From Pantoea sp. RIT-PI-b (GTDB lineage Bacteria; Pseudomonadota; Gammaproteobacteria; Enterobacterales; Enterobacteriaceae), in NCBI RefSeq assembly GCF_001187905.1, contig NZ_LGIS01000015.1, positions 1-64,000 of the forward strand: a stretch of DNA of 64,000 nucleotides, given 5' to 3'. Position 1 is the first letter of the stretch. Each line of letters starts with the position of its first letter. The notes beneath the pieces were generated by a model. It had not been told where the DNA came from. It saw nothing but the letters and a program-made list of their open reading frames with translations, and did not search any database. The position numbers were made by a program, and so were the translations under genes. Below, piece by piece: positions 51,750 through 61,705 of the stretch.

Positions 51750-52818
51750 GCAAAAAACTCCGGGCGGCCACAATCACATCCTCAACGGGAATGGCAGAAA
51801 GATAGCGCTGTTGCGTATTGGTATCGATCGCGTCTGGTGACGGCAGCGGGCCATAATCACCGGCCCAAATCACGCGGTTGTTCTCGCCCCACGGTCGCCA
51901 GTGCTGCAGTTTGGTTGGGCCAAACAGCGCGAGGCAGGGCGTCTCCAGCGCGGCAGCCATGTGCATTGGCGCAGAGTCCACGCCGATAAACAGCTGTGCA
52001 GCATCAATAAGTGCAGCTAGCTGCGGCAAGGAGAGTTCACCGGCCAAAGACACGACATTAGGGCTGTGGCACAGCGCTTGAATATTGGCGATCATCACCC
52101 GCTCTTTCTGGTCCGGCGCAGCGGTCAGTACCACAGTGCGACCTTCGGCGGCGAGTGCATCAATCAACTGTGCCACCTTTTCATCTTCCCAGCATTTGAA
52201 CAGCCAGCGTGAAGTGGGCTGAAGCACAATAAACGGGGAATGTACCGCATGCTGTGCCAGCACATCCTGCACTTTCTGTTGGTCGGCCGCGCTGAAATGC
52301 ATTGAGGCTTTGGCGCCGGCTGCGCTGATACCCAGCGGCCTGAGCGCGGCCATATTCTGCTCAACCGTATGCAGCTGGTTATGATCGTCGGTACTCACCA
52401 GCTGGTTATGTATCCAGCGCCACAAAGCGTGGCTGCGTTTGGGGAAAGCAAAACCAATGCGCACCGGTGCGCCAGAAAGTCCGGTAATGATGGCGCTACG
52501 CCACTGGTCGGCGAGGTTAATCACGATGTCGTAATGGCAGGCGCGCACTGCGGAAATCAGAGCCATTTCATGACGGAATTTCTGCCAGCCACCCTCTTTC
52601 TTCCAGTTGCGATCGATGATGTGTAACTGGCGAATGGCGGGATGTGCCTCCAACATCGGAGAGGTTTCTTTATAGAGCAGAACGTCGATGTTGGCCTGTG
52701 GATAGCGCTGGCGAAGCGCATTGATCGCCGGCGTAGTCAGCAGCATATCGCCATGATGGCGTAGCTTGATTAATAGAATGTTTTTCGCCGCAAATGGGTC
52801 TGGAATCGGACTTGCCAT
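51742..52818 (-). CDS. waaQ: LPS core heptosyltransferase III WaaQ
   Basis: WaaQ (GT9) adds the side-branch heptose III to heptose II. It has 358 residues. LIKLRHHGDMLLTTPAINAL (about 14-33) holds the conserved GD. NLADQWRSAIITGL, QPTSRWLFKCWEDEKV and the ADP-heptose site GVDSAPMHMAAALETP complete the pattern. It resembles E. coli WaaQ closely. The ATG at 52818 is used; a TTG two codons upstream is possible. It is co-transcribed with the GT4 gene, which it overlaps. Confidence 0.92.
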   Translation of the reverse strand: MASPIPDPFAAKNILLIKLRHHGDMLLTTPAINALRQRYPQANIDVLLYKETSPMLEAHPAIRQLHIIDRNWKKEGGWQKFRHEMALISAVRACHYDIVINLADQWRSAIITGLSGAPVRIGFAFPKRSHALWRWIHNQLVSTDDHNQLHTVEQNMAALRPLGISAAGAKASMHFSAADQQKVQDVLAQHAVHSPFIVLQPTSRWLFKCWEDEKVAQLIDALAAEGRTVVLTAAPDQKERVMIANIQALCHSPNVVSLAGELSLPQLAALIDAAQLFIGVDSAPMHMAAALETPCLALFGPTKLQHWRPWGENNRVIWAGDYGPLPSPDAIDTNTQQRYLSAIPVEDVIVAARSFLHE

Positions 52819-52891
52819 ACTCAAATGATCTCAGAATTCAGTCAGCTGATTGTAGGGCAAACCCCACAGGCGTGAAAGCCAGGCGTAGCGC

Positions 52892-53881
52892 TTATTTCCT
52901 GCGCCAGCGATAAATCCGGCTCAGCCATAACAGCAGCTGATACCACTGCTGTACGCCGCGCGCGTTACGCAACATGCGTTTGTGCGTTTGCGTGGCAAAC
53001 AGGTCTGCAATCATCGCCTGGCGTGCGGACTCGTCGGGCTCACGGCGAATACAGTGACAAACGCTGAGTGCCTCATGGGTAATCTGGTAGTGAAACGCCG
53101 GGTAGATTTTCACTTTATGGCGATAGCGTGCATTGATCTCTTCCAGTAATTGCGCAATTTTCAGGTAATGGCGCTGATACTCCACGTTGCGCTGACCGGT
53201 GCGCTTACGGTTGCTGATAGAGGCATCATGCATGTAATAGCAATACAGCACCTGGTCGGTATAGCGCACCCGTTTAGCGTTCAGCATGAACTCGGTGGTC
53301 CAGGGAATGTCCTGATGGTGCAGGCCTGGCTCAAAATCGAGTTTTATCTGTTCGATTAATTCGCGGCGGTAAATTCCTAACCACACCACATGCATATAAC
53401 GATGCGTTTGCAGCGCTTTGTTGAGCCACTCTGGACCGCTCAGCACTTCAGTGCTGGTCAGGCGATCGAGCGGAATCAGAGGTTTCACTTGCTGGCTGGC
53501 TTTAAAAAACCACTCCGCATTGCACTGTGCGGCATCGAGATTATCGCGTTCTGCCATCTCAACCAGCGTTTGATACATCGCCGGATCCATGGTGTCGTCA
53601 GCATCCGGAAACGAAACATACTTGCCACGTGCCAATGCTAAGCCAGCATTGCGGGCGCGTGATACGCCGCCATTGGCCTGATGGATGACCTCAACATGTT
53701 GGTATTGCTGCGCATAAGCGTCAGCACGGGCACCCGAACCGTCAGTGGAACCATCATCAACGATGATGATTTCCAGCGAGGTTAATGTTTGTGCCAGCAG
53801 CGACTGCATGAAAGACTCAAACATCGCACCTGCATTAAACATAGGTGTGATGACAGTGAGTAATGGTGTTTTATTCGACAT
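52892..53881 (-). CDS. Glycosyltransferase family 2
   Basis: A 329-residue GT2 enzyme. Its N-terminal GT-A fold has LLTVITPMFNAGAMFESFMQ, IIIVDDGSTDGSG and the DxD-type SFPDADDTMD. The C-terminal part is basic and ends in WLSRIYRWRRK, suggesting peripheral membrane contact. It is the first gene of the minus-strand LPS core operon ahead of waaQ, so a core or O-antigen-linked sugar transfer is likely; donor and acceptor are unknown. The ribosome-binding site is weak. I saw no RfaH ops element in the 165-base gap upstream. Confidence 0.85.
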   Translation of the reverse strand: MSNKTPLLTVITPMFNAGAMFESFMQSLLAQTLTSLEIIIVDDGSTDGSGARADAYAQQYQHVEVIHQANGGVSRARNAGLALARGKYVSFPDADDTMDPAMYQTLVEMAERDNLDAAQCNAEWFFKASQQVKPLIPLDRLTSTEVLSGPEWLNKALQTHRYMHVVWLGIYRRELIEQIKLDFEPGLHHQDIPWTTEFMLNAKRVRYTDQVLYCYYMHDASISNRKRTGQRNVEYQRHYLKIAQLLEEINARYRHKVKIYPAFHYQITHEALSVCHCIRREPDESARQAMIADLFATQTHKRMLRNARGVQQWYQLLLWLSRIYRWRRK

Positions 53882-54046
53882 GGCTTAACTAATAATTTAC
53901 GTATCTATGAGGTTAATTATTAGTAAGGAACTCAGAACTTATTACACAATAATGGTCAAAAGCGTTTTGCTCGTTAGCATTCCTGCATCTTTAAGAGTTT
54001 GTCGACGCTGAGCGTTCGATAAAAACTCCTCAATCTGGGCATCAGC

Positions 54047-55066
54047 ATGAAAAATATTCTCGTGATTAGGCGCGACAACATTGGCGATATGGTGTGTACC
54101 ACGCCGCTACTGGAAGGTTTGAAACTGGCTTTTCCCGATGCAAAGCTGACGCTGCTGGTGAACAAAGTTGCTGAGGATGTGGTGAGCCATAATCCACATG
54201 TTGATCGCTTATATGTTTATAAGAAAGCCAAGCATCGCAGTAAAAACGAAACCACGCTGGGCGTTTACTGGCAGCGCGTGAAGGTCATGCTGGCGCTGCG
54301 TAAAACACGCTTTGATGCCACGATTCTGGCGAATCCTGTGCCGTGCAAATATAGCCTGCGGTTGGCGAAAATGGCCGGTGCAGGCAACGTAATTGGCGCG
54401 GCTCAGACTGATGCCGAGCTTGATCATCCTTTCCAGAAAAGCGATTTCCGTGGCGAGCATCAGGTTGAACACACCTATTCGTATCTCTCAGCGCTGACCC
54501 AAACCCCGCCAGCCGTCCCTGCGGTCAATCTCTATCTTTCCGCAAGCGAACGTGAAGTGGCGGCTAAGCGCGTTAGCGCACTGTTCCCCCAACCGGGCAA
54601 AGTTTACGGCGTGCACATCAGCAGTCGCAGCCCTAAACGCCGCTGGCCGGTGGCGTCCTATGCGGCTTTTATCAATAAGCTGCTGGAGGATGAACAGGCA
54701 CAGGTACTGGTGTTTTGGTCGCCGCAGGGAACGCTTGATCTCAATGATAAAGGAGATGCGGCACGCAGCGATGAGCTGATGCAATGCGTAAACTCACCGC
54801 GGGTGGCGCGCTATCCCACCGCATCGGTTCGCGAATTGGTGGCAGGTTTTGATCGCTGTGAGCAGATTCTGTGTAGCGATGGTGGGCAGATGCATCTTGC
54901 CGCCGGGTTGCATAAAAAACAGGTAGTTTTCTTTGGCGATACTGACGCCAGCCAATGGCATCCGTGGTCGGGGGAGTATCAAATTATGCAGACCGATTCG
55001 GGCGAGTGTCGTGATATCTCACTAGAAACGGTCTGGCAAGCGTGGCAGCAATTGCAGCAGCGTTAA
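54047..55066 (+). CDS. GT9 heptosyltransferase-family protein
   Basis: 339 residues with the full GT9 pattern: MKNILVIRRDNIGDMVCTTP (residues 1-20), ISSRSPKRRWPVASYAAF and the donor site CSDGGQMHLAAGLHKKQVVFFG. It is distinct from WaaC, WaaF and WaaQ, so the acceptor is unknown. An ADP-heptose donor is inferred from the family. It is transcribed divergently from the GT2-waaQ operon and convergently overlaps the next GT4 gene by 4 bases. The ribosome-binding site is poor. Confidence 0.85.
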   Translation: MKNILVIRRDNIGDMVCTTPLLEGLKLAFPDAKLTLLVNKVAEDVVSHNPHVDRLYVYKKAKHRSKNETTLGVYWQRVKVMLALRKTRFDATILANPVPCKYSLRLAKMAGAGNVIGAAQTDAELDHPFQKSDFRGEHQVEHTYSYLSALTQTPPAVPAVNLYLSASEREVAAKRVSALFPQPGKVYGVHISSRSPKRRWPVASYAAFINKLLEDEQAQVLVFWSPQGTLDLNDKGDAARSDELMQCVNSPRVARYPTASVRELVAGFDRCEQILCSDGGQMHLAAGLHKKQVVFFGDTDASQWHPWSGEYQIMQTDSGECRDISLETVWQAWQQLQQR

Positions 55067-56169
55067 CGTGACGCGAGTTCGACATATTGACGGCTGATGG
55101 CCGTCACATCGTATTGATTAAGTGCCTCTTCATTTATTTCCGGCAGTTGGTCATAAACCTCGACCATCTTGCGGGCTAATGCGCCCGCATCAATCTCGGT
55201 GAGCATTTCTGGCATGCCGGCTTTGACCAGAATTTCCTCTGGACCGCCCGGGCAGCGGGTACTGATTACCGGCGTGCCAAGCATCAAAGACTCCACGATC
55301 ACATTGCCAAAACCTTCGCTGTCCGAACTCATCACCATCAGGTGCGCATGTTTGATGTATGGGAACGGGTTGGATTGAAAACCGAGGAATAGCACGCGAT
55401 CGGCAATGTTGAGCGTTTGTGCCAGCTGTTTCGCTGCGGCAATGCGTTCTTCAGTGCCGGTGCCAAGCAGCACCAGCTTAGCGCGAGATGCCAGTCCAGA
55501 TTGCGCAAAGGCTTCCAGCAGACGATCCTGGCGTTTTTGCGGATGGATGCGCGCCACGTTGATCAGGTATTCACTGCCAGCCAGATCGCAGGCGTCATTC
55601 GCGCGCGCGCGTAATGTTTGTAAATCAAACGGATTGTTGATGACGGCGGTTTTGGCGGGGTGCACATCCATCACATCAACCATGTCATCCAGCACGGCTT
55701 GCGACACAGCAGTGATATTACGCTGTTGATAAATGCCGGCCATTTTGCGCTTTTTCAACCAGTAGTTGAGTCCTTTACGGTGTCCCAAATAGGTTGAAGA
55801 GAGCACGCCATGAATGCAGTACCACAAGCGGGCTGCATCGATAGCTTTACTGCGCGCAACGATGCGGTCAGTTTTATGCAGATTGGAAATGACCAGGTCG
55901 TACTTGCCGTTCTGCGCCTCATCCTGACGTAACACTTCATCAAGCTTATTAGCGCGACGCGACAATTCGGTCAGCTTGCGCCACGGCGCACTGCTGGGTG
56001 AGGTAATCACACGATATTCAATGCCTTCAGGCAGCGCATAGGCGCAGGTTTCATCGAGTGAGTAGAGCGTAACGTGATGTCCCATTTTATGAATCGATTC
56101 GCTCAGGGTTAACACGACTTTTTCCGCGCCGCCGCCCGGTAAACCATCAATAATCATCAAAATGCGCAT
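55063..56169 (-). CDS. Glycosyltransferase family 4 (LPS core)
   Basis: 368 residues. The start MRILMIIDGLPGGGAEKVVL and WRKLTELSRRANKLDEVLR are reminiscent of WabH-type core transferases of Klebsiella, but I leave the symbol open. The GT-B donor site is SSDSEGFGNVIVESLMLGTP, with the E-x7-E glutamates. NVARIHPQKRQDRLLEAF begins the C-terminal domain. It is downstream of tdh on the same strand after 73 bases, and convergent with the GT9 gene. Confidence 0.85.
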   Translation of the reverse strand: MRILMIIDGLPGGGAEKVVLTLSESIHKMGHHVTLYSLDETCAYALPEGIEYRVITSPSSAPWRKLTELSRRANKLDEVLRQDEAQNGKYDLVISNLHKTDRIVARSKAIDAARLWYCIHGVLSSTYLGHRKGLNYWLKKRKMAGIYQQRNITAVSQAVLDDMVDVMDVHPAKTAVINNPFDLQTLRARANDACDLAGSEYLINVARIHPQKRQDRLLEAFAQSGLASRAKLVLLGTGTEERIAAAKQLAQTLNIADRVLFLGFQSNPFPYIKHAHLMVMSSDSEGFGNVIVESLMLGTPVISTRCPGGPEEILVKAGMPEMLTEIDAGALARKMVEVYDQLPEINEEALNQYDVTAISRQYVELASR

Positions 56170-56242
56170 ATCACGTCCAAATGAGTGGCCAGTAAGAGCG
56201 CCCTTTATACCGTTTAGGTACTCAGGACGCTACACCGCGCGA

Positions 56243-57271
56243 TTAATCCCAGCTCAATACCACTTTGCCGGATCGCCCCGAACGCATCTCATCAAAGCCC
56301 TGTTGGAACGCATCAATGTGATAACGATGGGTGATGATTGGCGTCAGATCGAGGCCAGACTGCACCAGTGCGGCCATTTTGTACCAGGTTTCAAACATCT
56401 CACGGCCGTAAATGCCTTTGATGAATAACCCCTTAAAGATCACCTGATTCCAGTCAATGGACATTTCGCCCGGTGGAATTCCCAGCAGCGCGATTCGGCC
56501 GCCGTGGTTCATGACGTCCAGCAAGGTACGAAACGCGGGTGGCGCACCGGACATTTCCAGTCCAACATCAAAGCCTTCGGTCATGCCAAGTTCGGTCATC
56601 ACGTCACGCAGATTCTCCTGCGCCACATTAACCGCACGCGTTACGCCCATTTTACGCGCCAGCTCGAGGCGATATTCATTGATATCGGTGATCACCACAT
56701 GGCGTGCGCCGACGTGTTTACACACCGCCGCCGCCATAATACCAATCGGGCCGGCACCAGAAATCAGTACATCTTCACCGACTAAATCAAACGAAAGCGC
56801 GGTGTGAACCGCATTGCCAAAGGGATCGAAAATGGCCGCCAGCTCATCAGAGATATTGTCGGGAATCTTGAAAGCATTAAAAGCCGGGATCACCAGATAT
56901 TCGGCGAAGCAGCCCTGACGATTGACGCCGACACCGACCGTATTGCGGCATAAATGGGTGCGTCCCGCACGGCAGTTACGGCAATGACCGCAGGTGATGT
57001 GGCCTTCACCGGAGACGCGATCGCCAATGGCAAAACCTTTCACTTCCTGCCCCATGCCCACCACTTCACCCACATATTCGTGTCCGGTGATCATCGGTAC
57101 CGGAATGGTTTTGCGTGACCAGTCGTCCCAGTTATAGATGTGCACGTCGGTGCCGCAGATGGCGGTTTTGCGGATCTTAATCAGCAGGTCATTGTGGCCC
57201 GGCTCCGGAATCGGTGCGTCGTTGACCATCCAGATGCCTTCTTCAGCTTTTAATTTGGCGAGTGCTTTCAT
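56243..57271 (-). CDS. tdh: L-threonine 3-dehydrogenase
   Basis: Tdh oxidises L-threonine to 2-amino-3-ketobutyrate with NAD+. The 342-residue zinc MDR enzyme has the catalytic Cys in [24 protein letters not shown], and four structural zinc cysteines in [15 protein letters not shown]. The Rossmann motif is [23 protein letters not shown] precedes the ATG at 57271. The same open frame runs far upstream through kbl, but that part is not Tdh. It follows kbl by 11 bases. Confidence 0.98.
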   Translation of the reverse strand: MKALAKLKAEEGIWMVNDAPIPEPGHNDLLIKIRKTAICGTDVHIYNWDDWSRKTIPVPMITGHEYVGEVVGMGQEVKGFAIGDRVSGEGHITCGHCRNCRAGRTHLCRNTVGVGVNRQGCFAEYLVIPAFNAFKIPDNISDELAAIFDPFGNAVHTALSFDLVGEDVLISGAGPIGIMAAAVCKHVGARHVVITDINEYRLELARKMGVTRAVNVAQENLRDVMTELGMTEGFDVGLEMSGAPPAFRTLLDVMNHGGRIALLGIPPGEMSIDWNQVIFKGLFIKGIYGREMFETWYKMAALVQSGLDLTPIITHRYHIDAFQQGFDEMRSGRSGKVVLSWD

Positions 57272-57282
57272 GTCCTTGCTCC

Positions 57283-58479
57283 TTAAGCGATAACGCCCAG
57301 CTGCTGACCAATGCGCGTAAAGGCGGCAACCGCGTGTTCCAGCTGTGCCTGTGTATGTCCGGCCGAAATTTGTGTACGGATACGCGCCTGGCCTTGCGGC
57401 ACCACCGGATAGAAGAAACCGGTGACGTAAATGCCTTCCTGCTGTAACAGGCTGGCGAATTGCTGCGCCACTTTGGCATCGCCCAGCATCACGGGAATGA
57501 TGGCGTGGTCGGCTCCAGCCAGTGTGAAACCAGCGGCGGTCATTTGTTCGCGGAAGAAGCGCGCGTTTTCCCAGAGTCGCTGGCGTAAACCATCGCCTTC
57601 GCTTAGCAATTCCAGCACGCGCAGCGAGGCAGCCACAATCGCCGGCGCCAATGAGTTGGAGAACAGGTAAGGGCGCGAGCGCTGGCGCAGCCATTCCACA
57701 ACCTCTTTCTTCGCTGCCACATAACCACCGGATGCGCCGCCCAGCGCTTTGCCCAGCGTGCCGGTCAGGATGTCGACGCGATCCATCACGCCGCAATATT
57801 CGTGCGTGCCGCGCCCGGCCGAGCCGACAAAGCCCACTGCATGCGAATCATCAACCATCACCAGTGCATCGAACTCATCCGCCAGATCGCAAATCCCCTG
57901 CAGATTGGCAATCACGCCATCCATAGAAAACACGCCGTCGGTGGCGATTAGGATATGACGCGCGCCTTTGTCGCGTGCTTCCTGCAAGCGTGCGCGCAGT
58001 TCGCTCATGTCATTGTTGGCATAACGAAAGCGCTGCGCTTTGCACAGACGCACGCCATCAATGATCGATGCATGATTGAGTGCATCCGAAATAATCGCGT
58101 CTTCCGCGCTGAGCAGCGTTTCAAACAGGCCGCCGTTGGCATCAAAGCAGGAGGAAAACAGAATGGCGTCTTCCATACCAAGGAATTCGGCTAACTTGTG
58201 CTCGAGCTGCTGGTGGATGTCTTGCGTGCCGCAGATAAAGCGCACTGAGGCCATGCCGAAGCCATGTGAATCCATGCCGTCTTTCGCCGCCTGGATTAAT
58301 GCCGGATGATTAGCTAAACCCAAATAGTTATTGGCGCAAAAGTTGATGACGGGCGGGCTATTAGCGACGTTGATTTCCGCCTGCTGCGCCGACGTGATGG
58401 TGCGTTCTTGTTTGAACAATCCGTCGTGACGTGTTGTCTCAAGCTGTTGACGAATTTGCGAATAAAACTGACTGGACAT
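57283..58479 (-). CDS. kbl: 2-amino-3-ketobutyrate CoA ligase (glycine C-acetyltransferase)
   Basis: Kbl splits 2-amino-3-ketobutyrate with CoA into glycine and acetyl-CoA, completing threonine breakdown with Tdh. It has 398 residues, as E. coli. The fold-type I PLP Lys is in [27 protein letters not shown] and [12 protein letters not shown] are conserved. GAGGAGCAG precedes the ATG at 58479. It is divergent from hldD, a neighbour relation shared with E. coli. Confidence 0.98.
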   Translation of the reverse strand: MSSQFYSQIRQQLETTRHDGLFKQERTITSAQQAEINVANSPPVINFCANNYLGLANHPALIQAAKDGMDSHGFGMASVRFICGTQDIHQQLEHKLAEFLGMEDAILFSSCFDANGGLFETLLSAEDAIISDALNHASIIDGVRLCKAQRFRYANNDMSELRARLQEARDKGARHILIATDGVFSMDGVIANLQGICDLADEFDALVMVDDSHAVGFVGSAGRGTHEYCGVMDRVDILTGTLGKALGGASGGYVAAKKEVVEWLRQRSRPYLFSNSLAPAIVAASLRVLELLSEGDGLRQRLWENARFFREQMTAAGFTLAGADHAIIPVMLGDAKVAQQFASLLQQEGIYVTGFFYPVVPQGQARIRTQISAGHTQAQLEHAVAAFTRIGQQLGVIA

Positions 58480-58710
58480 GATTCTGCTCCTCAGATAGCA
58501 AAATTTTGGCACATATTACTGATCGAAAAGCGAATAGACGATATTTCAGCCATCAATATCTCGGTTTTGCAGCATAGTTCACGCTGCGGACAGGATTTGT
58601 GCAACGCTTCCGGAGTCATCTGGCTGCCTGCGTCTGGCTGAAATGTTATGATGTTAGGCATTCGTGGGTGAAACCTCCTGTTGCACCCCAACTCTTTAAA
58701 GGCAAAGCAT

Positions 58711-59643
58711 ATGATTATCGTAACCGGTGGCGCTGGCATGATTGGCAGCAACATTGTTAAAGCGCTGAACGACCGCGGTCTTACCGACATTTTGGTGGTG
58801 GATAATCTGAAGGATGGCACCAAGTTCGTGAATCTGGCCGATCTCGATATCGCTGATTACATGGATAAAGAGGAGTTCCTCAGCTACATCATGTCTGGCG
58901 AAGATCTGGGTCCAATCGAAGCGGTATTCCATGAAGGTGCTTGCTCGGCAACGACCGAATGGGATGGCAAGTACATGATGGATAACAACTATCAGTACTC
59001 GAAAGATCTGCTGCATTTCTGTCTGGAGCGTGAAATCCCGTTCCTGTACGCCTCTTCTGCCGCGACGTACGGTGGCCGCAATGAGAACTTCATCGAAGAG
59101 CGCCAGTACGAGCAGCCGCTGAACGTCTACGGCTACTCAAAAATGCTGTTCGATCACTATGTGCGCCAGATTCTGCCAGAAGCCGAATCACCGGTATGCG
59201 GATTCCGTTACTTCAACGTCTATGGTCCGCGTGAAGGTCATAAAGGTGGCATGGCCAGCGTGGCGTTCCATCTCAATACGCAGATCGGCAATGATGAAAA
59301 TCCGAAGTTGTTCGAAGGCAGCGATGGCTTCCGCCGCGACTTTATCCATGTCGATGACGTGGTTGCCGTAAATCTGTGGTGCTGGGAAAACGGCGTATCC
59401 GGTATTTATAACTGCGGTACCGGCCGTGCCGAGTCTTTCCAGGAAGTGGCGGATGCGGTGCTGAACTTCCATCAGAAAGGCCAGATTGAGTACATTCCAT
59501 TCCCGGATAAGCTGAAAGGTCGCTATCAGGCGTTTACTCAAGCCGATCTCACTAATCTGCGTGCAGCCGGTTACGACAAGCCATTTAAAACCGTCGCGCA
59601 AGGCGTGGGCGAATACATGGCCTGGCTAAACCGTAGCGCATAA
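58711..59643 (+). CDS. hldD: ADP-L-glycero-D-manno-heptose 6-epimerase HldD (RfaD)
   Basis: HldD makes the ADP-L,D-heptose donor used by the core heptosyltransferases. It has 310 residues, as E. coli. The extended SDR NADP motif is [27 protein letters not shown] and the catalytic Tyr-x3-Lys in [11 protein letters not shown] are intact. The ATG at 58711 follows AAAGG; a frame beginning at 58681 has no support. It is the first gene of hldD-waaF-waaC. Confidence 0.98.
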   Translation: MIIVTGGAGMIGSNIVKALNDRGLTDILVVDNLKDGTKFVNLADLDIADYMDKEEFLSYIMSGEDLGPIEAVFHEGACSATTEWDGKYMMDNNYQYSKDLLHFCLEREIPFLYASSAATYGGRNENFIEERQYEQPLNVYGYSKMLFDHYVRQILPEAESPVCGFRYFNVYGPREGHKGGMASVAFHLNTQIGNDENPKLFEGSDGFRRDFIHVDDVVAVNLWCWENGVSGIYNCGTGRAESFQEVADAVLNFHQKGQIEYIPFPDKLKGRYQAFTQADLTNLRAAGYDKPFKTVAQGVGEYMAWLNRSA

Positions 59644-59660
59644 GGAAAGCGGCTCCAGCG

Positions 59661-60704
59661 ATGAAAATTCTGGTTATTGGCCCATCATGGGTCGGCGATA
59701 TGATGATGTCGCAAAGTCTCTATCGCACGCTCAAGGCTGAGCATCCTGAGGCGGTGATCGATGTGATGGCGCCGGCCTGGTGCCGCCCGTTACTGTCGCG
59801 CATGCCGGAAGTGAACCAGGCACTGGCGATGCCGCTCGGGCATGGCGCATTAGCGCTGGGTGAGCGGCGCCGTTTGGGGAAAACCCTGCAGGCGAGCGGC
59901 TATGACCGCGCCTATGTGTTGCCGAACTCCTTCAAATCAGCGCTGGTGCCGTTTTTTGCCGGAATCAAACGTCGCACCGGTTGGCGCGGCGAGATGCGTT
60001 ATGGCGTATTGAATGACGTACGCGTGCTGGATAAAGCGGCGTTTCCGTTGATGGTGGAGCGCTATGTTGCGCTCGGCTACGACAAACCGCTCGCTTCAGC
60101 CCAGCAACTGCCGCAGCCGTTGCTATGGCCGCAACTGCGTGTTGATGACGATGAGAAACGCATGACGGCGGCGCAGTTTGCCCTGTCAGCCGATCGTCCG
60201 GTCATCGGTTTTTGCCCGGGCGCCGAGTTCGGACCGGCAAAACGCTGGCCGCATTACCATTACGCCGCGCTGGCAGAACAGTTGATTGGCGAAGGTTATC
60301 AGGTGGTGCTGTTCGGTTCGGCGAAAGATCGTGAAACCGGCGATACCATTATTCAAACGCTGTCGGAAGCGGCACGTGTACATTGCCGCAATCTGGCTGG
60401 CGATACGCAACTGGAGCAAGCGGTGATTCTGCTGGCGAACTGCGCCGCCGTAGTCAGTAACGATTCGGGTTTAATGCACATTGCAGCTGCGCTGAATCGT
60501 CCGCTAGTGGCGCTGTATGGCCCAAGCAGCCCGGATTTCACTCCGCCGTTGTCCCAGCATGCTCGCATTATTCGTTTGATCACCGGCTATCACAAAGTCC
60601 GCAAAGGCGATGCCGAGCAGGGTTATCACCAAAGCCTGATTGATATTCAGCCGGCGCGTGTTCATCAGGAATTGAGCGCGTTGCTGTATCCGGTGCAGGA
60701 GTAG
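59661..60704 (+). CDS. waaF: ADP-heptose:LPS heptosyltransferase II WaaF
   Basis: WaaF adds heptose II to heptose I. It has 347 residues (E. coli 348). GT9 motifs are GPSWVGDMMMSQSLYRTL, PNSFKSALVPFFAG, CPGAEFGPAKRWPHYHY and SNDSGLMHIAAALNRPLVAL. It starts 17 bases after hldD and ends 2 bases before waaC. Confidence 0.97.
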   Translation: MKILVIGPSWVGDMMMSQSLYRTLKAEHPEAVIDVMAPAWCRPLLSRMPEVNQALAMPLGHGALALGERRRLGKTLQASGYDRAYVLPNSFKSALVPFFAGIKRRTGWRGEMRYGVLNDVRVLDKAAFPLMVERYVALGYDKPLASAQQLPQPLLWPQLRVDDDEKRMTAAQFALSADRPVIGFCPGAEFGPAKRWPHYHYAALAEQLIGEGYQVVLFGSAKDRETGDTIIQTLSEAARVHCRNLAGDTQLEQAVILLANCAAVVSNDSGLMHIAAALNRPLVALYGPSSPDFTPPLSQHARIIRLITGYHKVRKGDAEQGYHQSLIDIQPARVHQELSALLYPVQE

Positions 60705-60706
60705 AA

Positions 60707-61705
60707 ATGCACGTTTTGATTGTTAAAACCTCCTCGATGGGAGACGTGCTGCATACGTTACCGGCGCTCACTGATGCGATGCAGGCCATTCCAGGCATTC
60801 GGTTCGATTGGGTCGTTGAAGAGAATTTCGCCCAAATCCCGAGCTGGCATCCCGCTGTGGATAAAGTGTTGCCTGTGGCGATTCGCCGCTGGCGCAAGCA
60901 TTGGTTTGGCAGCCAGCAGCGTGAAGAGCGCGTGCGCTTCAAGCGGGAACTGCAATCACGTGAATATGATGTGGTGCTTGATGCGCAGGGCTTGATCAAA
61001 AGCGCCGCGCTGGTCACACGTCTGGCAAAAGGTGAGAAACACGGCCAGGACAGCCGCAGTGCACGCGAGCCTTTTGCTAGCTGGTGGTACGACAAGCGTC
61101 ATGAAATCGACAAGCAACAGCATGCCGTAGAACGCACGCGTGAGCTGTTTGCTAAGAGCCTCGGCTATGCAAAGCCCGCTACCCAGGGTGACTACGCCAT
61201 TGCCGATCATTTCCTGTCAACGCTGCCGCATGATGCGCAGCCCTATCTGGTGTTTCTGCACGCGACTACGCGCGACAACAAACATTGGCCGGAATCACAC
61301 TGGCGCGAGTTGATCGAATTAGTGCAGCCAACGGGCCTGCGCATAAAGTTGCCGTGGGGCGCAGAGCACGAGCATCAGCGCGCGCAGCGCCTGGCGGAAG
61401 GCTTTGAACATGTTGAGGTGCTGCCGAAATTAACCCTTGAGCAGGTAGCGCAGCAATTAGCAGGCGCGCGTGCGGTGGTTTCGGTGGATACCGGTTTAAG
61501 TCATCTGACCGCAGCGCTGGACCGCCCAAATATCACGTTATTTGGGCCGACCGATCCGGGATTGATTGGCGGATATGGTAAGAACCAGCATGAACTTAAA
61601 GCGCAGGATAACAATCTGGCCTCGATTGCTGCGCAGGATGTTTTTATTCAGCTTGAAACCTTATTACATTTCCCACAAGATGCCGGACAAATCAGCCGTG
61701 GATAA
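60707..61705 (+). CDS. waaC: ADP-heptose:LPS heptosyltransferase I WaaC
   Basis: WaaC adds heptose I to Kdo. The 332-residue protein (E. coli 319) has LIVKTSSMGDVLHTLPALTD with the catalytic Asp, DAQGLIKSAALVTRLA, HATTRDNKHWPESHW and SVDTGLSHLTAALDRPN. The C-terminus is about 13 residues longer than in E. coli. The next GT9 gene begins inside it, with an overlap of 26 bases. Confidence 0.96.
   Translation: MHVLIVKTSSMGDVLHTLPALTDAMQAIPGIRFDWVVEENFAQIPSWHPAVDKVLPVAIRRWRKHWFGSQQREERVRFKRELQSREYDVVLDAQGLIKSAALVTRLAKGEKHGQDSRSAREPFASWWYDKRHEIDKQQHAVERTRELFAKSLGYAKPATQGDYAIADHFLSTLPHDAQPYLVFLHATTRDNKHWPESHWRELIELVQPTGLRIKLPWGAEHEHQRAQRLAEGFEHVEVLPKLTLEQVAQQLAGARAVVSVDTGLSHLTAALDRPNITLFGPTDPGLIGGYGKNQHELKAQDNNLASIAAQDVFIQLETLLHFPQDAGQISRG

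Noticed and set aside
53882..54046. RfaH ops/JUMPstart element ahead of the LPS core operon
   Set aside because: I looked for GGCGGTAG-type sequence on both strands in this gap and did not find it.
57272..57796. 175-residue N-terminal extension of the tdh frame
   Set aside because: The extension is antisense-like Arg/Gly-rich sequence overlapping kbl. Tdh homology begins at the ATG with AGGAGCAAGGAC upstream.
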